This document shows positions 25,101-37,100 of a stretch of DNA of 64,000 nt, piece by piece. The DNA comes from Blastobasis lacticolella (Eukaryota; Arthropoda; Insecta; Lepidoptera; Blastobasidae), in contig LR990057.1 of the NCBI GenBank assembly GCA_905147135.1, positions 5,828,001 through 5,892,000 of the forward strand. Reading direction: 5' to 3'. The position numbers and the translations under genes are program-made. Numbering within the stretch: position 1 is the stretch's first letter; each line of letters opens with the position of its first letter. The notes beneath the pieces were generated by a model. The model was not told the DNA's origin. It did not search any database and saw nothing but the letters and a program-made list of their open reading frames with translations.

Positions 25101-28100
25101 GGCCTTGAAACCTTCACACAGCTGGTGGCACCAGACCGGCCAGAGTACACAGACGGCGACTGCGGTCTCTACCTAATCTCGGGCGCGAAGATCAGAGATA
25201 AACCGGCTTATAAGCATAGAGGTCTCGTCCTGGATACGTCGAGGAACTTCGTGCCTCTAGAGAGTATAAAGAAGCAGATAGATGCGATGGCTACTACGAA
25301 GATGAACGTGCTTCATTGGCATGTGACTGATAGTCACAGCTTCCCGCTGGAGTCCAGTAGAGTGCCTCAGTTGACGAAGTAAGTAATGTTCATGATTGTA
25401 AATACGATGTATATGATTTGATGTTGTGTATGATTTGACGACCTGAGTGGTTCAGTGGTCAACAACAGGCCGTTCTGCCACGCAAGAGGTCCCGGGTTCG
25501 ATTCCCGGTCGGGCAGAAATTGAAATGATGAATTTTCATTTATGTTACGGGTCTGGGTGTTCTATGTATAATAAGTATGTATTTAAAAGTATTTAAGCAG
25601 TTTATCAGTTATCTAGCACCCATAGCACAAGTTATGTTAGTTTGGGGCTAGATGGCGCTGTGTGAATTTGTCCGTGATTTATTTATTATTTATTTATTTA
25701 TGTCATAAAATTCATGATAATTGATAGTGGTTGTTTGTCCGCGGGCTAAGTTAGCTGTGGGCTATATTGACCAATACTTCCATATCCTAGTAGTTAAATC
25801 AATAAATAAAATCGTTTATTACACCTGTCTCACACATCAGTCATCACTATCTATCTCAGTTCATATTATCGCGATCAAACTTCTCTAAATTTCAGATTAG
25901 ATGACTTATCACGTTTAGTTCCGTGGCGAAGGCCTTGAACTTCTGTTGATAAGCATGCAAAATGCAAATGGGTACACTTAAAATTAATTGAAGTTTACAA
26001 AAAACCACAAGATTTGTTCGAATAATGTTTGACGTTCAGTCACGACTCTTCAGTCTTGCTATGACGAAATCTTTCTTTATATGCCATTTATTACTCGATA
26101 CAAGCATCGATAATCCCGTTTATTTCAAGTTTACCAGTTTCAAAGTCCCCAGCGGAAGATTAAATAGGTAGATAGATAGATAGATAGACATACACATAGA
26201 CATAGATATTGCACATTAAAATACTAAAAAGAAAATTTAACAGGTCTTTTCAAACATAATGTGCAAAGACGGCCTTATCGCTACAAGCGATCTCTTATCT
26301 CCAGGTAACCCTTGTCTAGAAAGAGAAAAAGATAAACATCAGTCAGACAAGCAACAAAAATAGCATTAATCATCTAGGTAAACTATATTATAAGCTAAAC
26401 ATTTACACCTACGTACTAATATACACACTTTATGCTACAATATATATGTATAGATAATATACGTAATATGATAAATAGGTCGGCAGAGGACAATGTCAAC
26501 TAATTGTAAACGGAGAGAAAATGGGCATGCAACTTGGTTTAGGTGTAGCTCCTAATACTGTTAGCGAGGCTAGGTCGACTATGTTCTTCCGGTGGGGATA
26601 ATAAGACTCGTAAACAGTCTCGGGAGCCAATTAGTCATCATCTCGACTTTTGGTTTATCATATCAGCCGAAACTCTCAATAGCTCTCTCCCAAAGATTTC
26701 CACAAAGGCCGGTCCTGTGCCATCCGCATTCAGCCGGTACCTGTGATCTTTACGGTAGCGCACACGAGCGAGCACTTTGATAAATAGGGCCGCAGGTCGT
26801 CGGTCCACATTTCGGAAAGCCTACTTACGCTGCGTCTTCCGGTACGTGGTTGCCAGTCGAGAACTTTACTTTCTCTTCGGCCATATATTCTGTGAGCTAT
26901 GTGCCCCGCCACTTAACCCTGGCACCTTCACCCTGTAATCCTGGATCCTGTGACCTTAGTTCGCTTGGTTACCCTGTGGTAACCGATTTCTCAGATACGA
27001 CGCGTACAACTCCAGCGAAATCTTCTCTACGGCGGAGATGCGGATTTTGTCCTTTGTATTCTGTAAGCTACGTGTCTTTGCTCATCGCCACTTAACCCTG
27101 GCAGCCTAGGTTCGCTTGGTTGGCCTATGGGTACTGATTGTGTCCCCCCGCTCCCCAGATACGACGCGTGCTCCTCATCATCATAGCTCGTAACAGTCCA
27201 CTGCATGACTTAGGGCCTCTCCCACGAAAGGGGAGGTTATTGCCATAATCTCCACGCTTGGCAGGCGGGTTGGAGATCGCAGTGTTTAAATATAACAATG
27301 GAAAACGCTGCTGCCCATTTTTCAGACTAAGGAGACTCTTGATTTTTTGCCTCGAAATCATTAGGCGCCTTGTACGACACCCATGAGTGTAAGGGGTTGG
27401 TGCTATTCTACTCTGCCGGACACCACACGGCCAACGCGCGTGCTCCTCGAAAATAATTTAATATTTCCCCTGGAACAATAATTCAGTCTTAGTAGCTACG
27501 GTTTGTTAATCGGCTCCCTAGCCTTCTTACCCTGGCAACCTCGGTTCGCTTGGCTACCCTGTGGTTACCGCTCCCCAGAAACGGCACGTACTCCTAACCC
27601 TGCCAACTTTGGTTCACTTGGTTACACCCTATGGTTACCACTCCCCAGATACGGCGCGTACTCCTCCGGCGAGATCTACTCGACGGCGGAGGTGCGCGCG
27701 CTGGTTGCGTACGCGCGCGCGCGCGGCGTGCGAGTCGTCGTCGAGATCGACGCGCCCGCGCACGCCGGGAACGGATGGCAGTGGGGGAATGTGAGGAATT
27801 AACTCTATGTTTTAAAATCTTGTATTTATTTAGTTACAAACAAAATGTTTACTATAGGAAAAAATACATAAACATTAAATAACTTATTCACAGTGTCCGT
27901 TTTTTAAATCTGACAAACTACATACTGGAAATTGGTTTCTAAATTACAAAATTTCATTGACTATGATTGGTTAATATGGAAATTATGATCAATCTTCTTT
28001 TGTACGGAGCCCGCCTTCTTTCGTTAATCGATTTATAACCCATGAGTCCTTCAATCCTAAGTTTTTACCGCACTCTTCGACAAAATGCCATCCGTGCCAC

Positions 28101-31100
28101 CTGTATGATCACGATGGGATGCCTTAGTTTATGAATGTACTAACATCAGTCTGGTCCCTTAATATGAATTATCAATTAAATTAATGAAATTACAACACTT
28201 AAACCATTGTTCAAGAAACGATATTATATTAGACAAGCCAGGCAATTGACCGCCATCTCACCTGGTGGTTCGTGACGATGCGGCGAAATATGTAGTATGC
28301 CTGTCTATTTCTAAGGCCGACAATGCATTCGCAACTCCCCTGGTCTTGGGGAAGATTACTTTCCATCAGGTGACCCACCAGCTCGCTTCCCTCTCTCTGT
28401 TGTAAAAAAAAACTCCTATTTCCCAGGAATACGGCCTCGGAAACCTAGCCGTCTGCGTGAATGAGCCAGTCTGGCGCAAGTTCTGCATCCAACCGCCTTG
28501 CGGACAGCTCAACCCGGCTAATCAACAGATGTACCGTGTTCTGGGGAACTTGTACCGGGATATAGCAGAGATGGTACCACAACCAGCACTGTTCCATATG
28601 GGAGGGGATGAGGTGAGTCTTATCCGGTAGATAATAAGGACCATTTCTGTATGTACCTAACTAGTGAATGTCTCAACGAGCACTTCAGGTTCAGGTGTGT
28701 GTACCTTTTGAGCTAGTTAATAAGGGTCGTTTTTGTCTGGCGGTGGGGCTAGCTCAACCTAGCTAACGAGCAGATGTACCGGGTGCTGGGGAACTTGTAC
28801 CGGGATATAGCGGAGATAGTTCCACAACCGGCGCTGTTCCATATGGGAGGGGATGTGGTGAGTCTTTTGCACTAGACAATAAGGGTTATTTTTTTGGAAT
28901 CAGTTACAGGAGGTGATACTACAAGTAGTACTAGTTTCAGGTGAGTGCTCCTTTTAGTGCAAAAGGAAGGAAGCCCCGAATTACATCAAAACACCAACAA
29001 CACGAGCGGCGGTGGCCTAGTGGTAAAGGTATTCGACTCGCAAGCGAGAGGTGGTACCCAAGAACACTAATCGATGCTCTTACGGTGAGGGAAACATCGT
29101 GAGGAAACCTGCACATTCAGGTCACAGTATGTGTAACCATAGCAATCTGGGCAGGTTCTCCTGGCAGTAGGGTCACGGAGGTCAGATGGCAGTCGCTCCA
29201 CTGTATTTACCTGATCTACCAAATCCTGGATCATGGTCAGAGCGGACCCCATCAGACAACCGGGACACGATCTATCAACCAACAACAACAAAGCACCAAC
29301 ACTCACCTTCTCGTCTCCAATTTCCCAGGTGTTCCTCCCCTGCTGGAACTCGTCGGAGGAGATCCTAACCTACATGGACAGTAAGGGGTACACGAGGTCT
29401 CCAGAGGGCTTGATTGAGCTCTGGGCCGAGTTCCATGCGAAGGCTCTGGCTATGTGGGATGAGGAGGTGAAAGCTGTCGGCGGCGACAGCGACATGCCTG
29501 TCATGCTGTGGTCCTCGGAACTGACTCAGGCTGATAGGATATCCAGATACTTGAACAAGGATCGGTATGTATAATTCGACAGAAGTGTGTGGGAGTGCTT
29601 GTGTAAAAATTCGTATGATTTTTAAATTATGCAACGGATTTCGCGACTACGCAGCCTACCCTTTTTTTTTCTTGCTTATAAACCTTCCTCTTAAATTACG
29701 CCATGTATTGGTGAAAACGGCATAAAAGTTTAAAATCAATAAAATAATTATATATAATCGTGGACAAATTCACACAGCGCCATCTAGCCCCAAAGTAAGC
29801 AAAGCTTGTGTTATGGGTGCTAGATTACTGATAAACTACTTTTAAATACATACTTATTATCCATATAACACCCAGACCCGTAACAGAAATTAAAATGCAT
29901 CATTTAAATTTCTGCCCGGCCGGGAATCGAACCCGGGACCTCTTGCGTGGCAGACCACTGAACCACTCAGGTCGAATGATATAAGCGTACATTGATATAC
30001 ATAGGGACAGACGACTGGAAGCGACTTTGTTTTATACTATGTATAGAGAGACTCGTCATTGGCCCAAGTTACAACATAGCATAACCTAAGTCGGCAAAAA
30101 GTTCCTTTGGTAGTTTAATTAAATGTTTTAGGTAGGCATCTGATTAGTCTAAGTACCTACTGATAAGTTTAGTGTACACTTCCTATGCCTACATACTGAG
30201 TATCGGTTTCTTTGACTCCATGGTTTGCTGGTAGAAAACTCAATGGGAGAATTTCGGAGAGCCAATTAAAAAAACTTTCAAATAATTTTAATAGATGGCA
30301 TTTAGACCGTTAGATGTGACGTCACGGACGTTGTCGCTTACTCATACACTGTGTATACTTTGTGTCTTAAAAAATACAACATTGCATATTTTCTTATATA
30401 TTTATTGTTAAATACATCAAATAGTACAGTCAATTCGGTGGTATTAAAGTTCAAGTGTTAAATAAAAGCATAATATAATAAAACACGATTAGTTAAAATA
30501 GTGCAGTTCGCTGACCTTGTTGCGGGTACCCACACATATAAACATAAACCGGTCAATCAGCTGTTTCGCGTAAATTCGCTGATATACATCTCCAAGCACT
30601 ATGGTTGTGAAGTGTCATGCGTGCGGGAGGTTCCTGTCAGCAGCGGAGGCGGTGGCATGCTCGAGATGCCAGCGTACGAACCACCGGGAGTGCGTGAGTG
30701 TGCCTGTGGGAGTGCGGGTGTGCGAGTCCTGGCGGTGCCCGGAGTGCCAGGAAAAAATCCCCGTAAAGGCTAGCACCCCCGTTCTACCTGGAGCACCTTC
30801 AATGATGGAGGCAATGGACACTGGTGCGTTGGAGAGTACGCCTCTAGACGCCACGGCATATATGGACACGTCAAGGGTGGACACCAGCGTGCACGACATG
30901 CAGGGGACAGTGCTGCGGGAGCTACGGGAGCTACGTAATGAGATCCGGGAGGCGCGGCAGGAATTTCGCGAGCTAAGGACCGACGTCGTGGAGCTAAAGT
31001 CGCTGGTGGTACGCTGTGACGGGCGAGTGGATGCCGTGGAGTCGCGGATCGACGCTTTGGAGAAGAGAATGAAGGACGATGAGGCAGCACAAAGCGTCCA

Positions 31101-34100
31101 GGCGCTCGAGGCCACCATCGTCCGGCTGAAATTAGACATATCGGACCGCGAGCAGGATGCCCTTGGGAACGACGTTGACATTAGCGGAGTCCCGGAAGCT
31201 AATGGGGAAAATGTTATTCACATTGTGCTAGGATGTTCGGCAAAAGTCGGGCTTCATTTGGACGAGCGCGACCTCGTGAGCTGTCAGCGGGTAGGGGCCA
31301 TCCGGGAGGCTGGTGGCGGGGCGGTTCGCCCGCGCCCGATCGCGGTGCGGCTGGCGCGCCGGTCCCTACGGGACGAGCTGCTAAGGGCTGCGCGGGTGCG
31401 ACGTTCCCCTACCACAGAGGGCGTCGGCATCGCAGCTAACCCAGCGCGCTTTTATGTAAACGAGCGGCTCACGAGGGAAAACAGGCGACTTCTCTACGCG
31501 GCGCGGGAGTCGGCTCGCCTCCTGGAATGGAGATATGTCTGGACACGGGAGGGCCGAATCTACGCGCGTAAGGCTCAAGGTGATCCGGGCCATCGCATTC
31601 GCACTGAGCCGGATGTCTTGCGTGTTTTTGGGGCTGGCTGCGTTAGTCTCTCTAAGATCGACCCTAAGCCCTAATGCCAACGCTACGGAACAACTAATAT
31701 CATCGCGAAACTATATTTGTTTGTTGTATTTTATCTATTTCTTTTACCGTATACTTTGTGTTGTTCAGTGCCGTTGCATGTGGAATGATAAACATCACAC
31801 ACTATATAATCAACTCACATTTAATATTTACATACTCACACAATATATACATTACCCATTCACTACTATCAACATTCATACTTACAATCAAAAACATTCC
31901 CATAACCTACACATCTTATTAACACGTCCAAAGATTATAACCTACAATTGCCCTATTATGTATTTTCCTACAAATCGCGTTCACTGTCATCACTTACATA
32001 TACTATATTCATTTTCTATATACGTACACTACTCACTCAGTCATACACATAAAATACACGACACCAATCGTAATACACATCCAAACCAACAGTTATCTAA
32101 TTCACTGACGATCAAATGCAGTAACTATAAATTTAATTCTCTCACACCCGCATCAAATATTATCAACATTCAATAACAAACGACTAAAGTTAGGTTTGCT
32201 AAACGCGGGTTCCCTAGGCACACGACACGACGAGTTCTTGGTGGCTATGGACCGTCACAGGGTCGACATTATGGCAATTAACGAGACCTGGCTGCGGGAT
32301 AACCGGACTGCTAGAGCGCCGGCGGTGCCGAACTATCGTCTGCGGCATATTCCGCGATCGAATGACGTGCGCTCGCGCGGAGGCGGCGTTGGTTTCTACG
32401 TTGCGCGCACAGTACACGCTCGCACTTTGATCCATCCGGACGCGCCCCAAGTCGAACAAATGTGGTTGCGGCTGACTGTGCGCGGGTCCGTCATTGTTGT
32501 TGGGACTGCCTACCGGCCGCCATGGCTGAGCGTCGATACGTTTATCGATGCAATGACGGAATCACTGGGCGCATTTTCTTGGGCAAATAATATAATATTG
32601 CTGGGTGACTTTAACATCAACTTATTGGAGCATAATGCGACGAACACAAAAAAACTTTTGAACTTATTTTCTTGTTTTCGAATTACTCAGTATGTCACTC
32701 AGCCAACACACTTTACAGATACGAGTGCGACATTAATTGATGTAATAGCCACGGATCTTAAGGTCCGTGAGGTCGTGGTTGATTATGTGAGGGATCTAGG
32801 CAGCCACGCATTTCTTACGTGTGAAGTAAATATTAATAAGCCCAAATTGACACCGTTTAATGTATTACGTAGGGACATACTATCAATAGATTTAGAACAG
32901 TTCAATGCTGACTTAGCTTTAATTGACTTTAACTACATTTTCTCACTGGAAGTTGTCGATGATATGGTGACTTATCTAAATCAATGCATTCTCACGCTAT
33001 TCAACAAACACGCCCCGCTAAAAAATCGTAGAATAAAAGACCATCAATACCCGTGGATCACGTACAACATAAAACAAATGATGTCAAAACGCGACGAGGC
33101 CCATGCTCGCGCCCGCTCGTCTGGCCTAGATACACATTTTAGATATTACAAAGAATTAAAAAAGGTTGTTGAGGGGGCACTTGTGAGGGAAAAGCGAGCT
33201 TACTATGATTTTTATGTCAATTCTAACGTACACGACCCACGTAGCTTATGGTCTCACATAAAACGTAACGTTAGGATTCGAAGCGTTGGCGAAGTGCCTG
33301 ACCATCTACTAAAGGATCCAAATACAATTAACGATCACTTTTTAAAGGTTCCAGGCAGTCTGGATGTCTCTGGTTTGGAAGTTGAGTACTTCAAGACCCA
33401 CTGCGGTAACCTTAGTCAGTTTCAGTTGAGGACGGTAACAGAGGAGACTATTTACAAAACATTGAAAAGCCTTAAGTCTAACGCGGTTGGAGTTGATGGT
33501 ATATCCTTGGATATGCTGTTAATGATGACGCCAAACATTTTGCCCGTTCTCACTTCTGTCATCAATACCTCCATTGAAACTGGTCAATTCCCCACCGCTT
33601 GGCAGCATGCAATAGTCAGGCCATTACCTAAAAACAGTAACCCAGCCACGATGAGCGACTTGAGACCTATAAGCGTGTTGCCTTGCGCTTCCAAGATTTT
33701 AGAAAAGGTTGTTGGAGACCAAGTCCGTAAATACTTGGAGGAAAATGACATATTGCCCGTGGTGCAGTCGGGGTTCAGAAGACATCATAGCACTTGCACA
33801 GCATTGGCTCAAGTGGTCGACGATATCTTGGAAGCGCAAGACAATGGCCAGGGGACCCTTCTGGCTCTCCTTGATTTTTCCCGAGCCTTCGATAGCATAG
33901 ATGTTTCTCTACTGTTAGCGAAGCTCAAATATTATGGTTTTTGTGGTCAGGCATTGAACTGGTTTGCCAGTTACTTCAGGCACCGTAAACAGCATGTTGA
34001 AACAATGGATGGGGGTGGTGTGGTGCATGAATCTGGACAATCTGCTGTTATGAGGGGCGTTCCCCAGGGATCAATTTTAGGACCAATACTATTCATAATT

Positions 34101-37100
34101 TACACAGCAGATATCACAAGGGTCATTCAGCATAGCTTTTATCACATCTACGCCGATGACCTGCAGCTTTATATACCCTGTAGTCCTGGTGATGTAGACT
34201 CGGCAATCACAAGGCTAAATGAAGACTTGGATAATATAGCTAAATGGGCACAATCTAATTCACTACTTATAAACAGTAGCAAATCCAAGTTTATGATACT
34301 AGGCAGCGGAAAGCAAATTGAAAAAATTGCAGCAAAAAATTCAATAGTGCAAATTCAAGGTGAACCCATTCAGCGTGTCAGTGAGGCACGAAATCTAGGG
34401 CTGACTCTGGATGAGCAACTTCGCTTCGAAAAGCACGTTTCGGATGTGCTAAGCCAATGTTTTTACAGGTTAAAGGTGTTGTACCAAATCAGACCATTTA
34501 TTAATACCAAGGTACGGATTCAACTTTGCGACGCGCTTGTACTTTCAAAGCTGAACTATATGGACATTGTTTATGGCCCTCGACTACTGGTAAGGACAAA
34601 GAAACGAATACAGCAGATGCAAAACTCATGCGCCAGGTTTTGCTTTCATATTCCTCCCCGCACTCATGTCACTCCATACTTGAATGAAGCTAATGTACTT
34701 AAAATGCATTACCGTAGAGAGCTACACCTAGCCAATCTCCTGTTTGGAGTAGTTCGTTACAGGACACCACCATATCTCGCTGATAAACTTTTGTGGACTA
34801 GCGATATCCAAAACGTCACCAGAGCCTCTCGGTATTCATTGGTGTTGCCTCGCCACAGAACGACCGCATTTCGTGGGTCATTTCAATTTGCAGCCACCAA
34901 ATGTTGGAATGACTTGCCGCCGCCTCTGCGTAGTCTGCAATCATTGGTTACTTTCAGAAAACATTTCAAAATATTGCTACTGGATACTCAAAAGAAGCAT
35001 ATATAAAATATTTAACTTACCACAAGGGTTGCAGACTCACAGCGGGGCGTTGGCTGGGTCATTTCGCATTGGGTATGCAAGGGATTGAGAATACCAGATG
35101 TCTCTTTATTTGGTATGCTCCAAGTCATCTCAATGTGCGTTATTTCAGTGTTTATGCCAATGCATTGTTGTCGTGGGCCATTGGACCACTGACTTTAAAC
35201 TTTAGGTTAGACATAGATGAGTAGATATATCTGAAAAATACAGGGTTAACATAATTGTATAATTGTATTATTTTTCTGACATTTTCATTGACATTTGCTT
35301 TATTCTGTTTCTGTTTGACTAAATCCAATACAATTATGATATTAATATTCACCTGACACAATAATTTTCTTTTCTTTTTTCTAGGCCTGAGAGGTTAGGA
35401 ATGTGGTCCGGTACATAAGTCGTTATTGTATTGTTGACTCTTTATTGCGGCCAATACATCCATACATTAAATTACACATTACATTACACTAAACACGTAT
35501 TTACACTCCACACGTTGTATTTATCTATTTAAAACGTCTTCGTCCGTGCCTCACTCAGCAGGTCTCACTGAAAACCAGCGCCCTGGTCTCCGCCAGGGCA
35601 TGAAGCTGAGTGAGGTCCCTTTTACACACCACACCACATACACATGCAACGGCTCTGTTCTTCAATTTTCTTTTATTCATATATGTTTGTCTAGTTGTTG
35701 TTTCCTCATTGATGTTGTTTGTTATTAATTTTGTTTGCGCTTTTATGTCACTTATTCTTAATACTTTTTATTTTTTTATTTTTTGTTTTACGGCTCTGGA
35801 GTCGAGCCACTGACCTCAAATAAATACCTATTTGGAGGTCAGTGATTCAACCCCTTTGAGCCATTTGTTATGTGTTTGTGGTGTTATTGTGTGTAAATAA
35901 ATGTTTTCTATTTCTATTTCTATTTCTAGATGTATAAAAATGTAGTCATTTTGCGCTTTTTTCTCAGAAAAGGTACTAAAACGTAGTATCTTTTCACTGT
36001 TTGGTGAAAGATGTTTGTCTTTCCGAGTAACTTCGGTTACCAAATTGAATATTTGAGAATCCTGTCTAAGCAGCGCCACCTCACTAGGTACGCCGAACTT
36101 TGTCTTTTTAAAGTAGCTGTCTCAAAATTCCCCATTGAGTTAAGCCCGCTACTTTTTATATAAGTAACCTTCTGTTGAATTGTAGGTATTATTTTTCGTT
36201 TACGGTAAAGAGTTAAGTAAGCTGCTTTTTATCTAATCCAGCTAACCTCAATCATTAATGGCAAGAACAATACACAAATCTATTATGATAAAAAAAATTT
36301 GGTTAACCACGACTAATGTATGTCGCTATTAACAACGTTTGACGTAACCTTGACGTCAAAACTAGACGTAAAATGTTGACCGCAAAATAATTTGTGCCAA
36401 AATGTTAAGTGAGAAACTCATTATGCTAAGAACTTGATGAGGCAAATCGTCCATGCGACATAGTAACATAATTTGACGAGTGGTGCAGTTGGTTAACATG
36501 CTGGTATGCTACGCAGAGGTCCCAGGTTCGATTCCCGGCCGAGCAGAAATGGAAATGTTGAATTTAATTTCTGTTACGGTACTGGGTGTTTAAGTATATA
36601 AGTATGTATTTAAAAGTATATTAGTAGTTTAGCAGTTATCTAATAGCACCCATAACACAAGCTTTGCCAACTTTGGGGGCTAAATGGCGCTGTGTGAATT
36701 GTCCAAGCAATACATTTAATTTGATCTATTTGAAAGACTATGTACAGTCTACTGCAGAGGACCCTCTTTCGTAGGTATATTATAATAAATGTATATTGGC
36801 ACTCATCTCTGCAACTGTAAACAATATGGATAAAACTACTATTACGCACAGTGTTGGTGCAGCATTAATCGAGTATTTTAAAAAATGATACTTCTATGAT
36901 ACGATATGTAATAATTACTCGTAAAATACACATAAAATATTTACAGTTACTATACAAATATATCTATATACAGATACTGTTCACTAATACATATAAAATA
37001 ATACTAAAAATTAAAAAGTTCGTCCACACCAATGCCCCCCGGAATGATGCCCAGAAAGCTGGCTGCGTTGCCTCGTTGAATAGCGATGCTAATCCGTTGC

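Larger units (their letters stand above)
30490..35930 (+). mobile_element. near-intact CR1-like LINE in intron 7
   Basis: 5'UTR, ORF1 (30601-31674), a 430-bp G-poor spacer, ORF2 (about 32109-35006), and a 3'UTR ending in (TTTCTA)n at about 35907-35930. The 5' edge is not defined; it may start as far up as 30270. ORF1 has a PHD-like finger and ORF2 an AP endonuclease plus RT, the architecture of CR1-group elements. Both frames are long and open, so it is young. It lies in the sense orientation within a host intron. No clear TSD was found, which is usual for CR1. Confidence 0.85.

Noticed and set aside
30615..31181. 188-residue - strand frame
   Set aside because: It is the shadow of the LINE ORF1 coding strand, which has clear motifs on the + strand.
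31535..32176. 213-residue frame as a third LINE protein
   Set aside because: It has no motif, its translation is low-complexity, and it overlaps ORF1. It is kept only as a question about the G-poor spacer.
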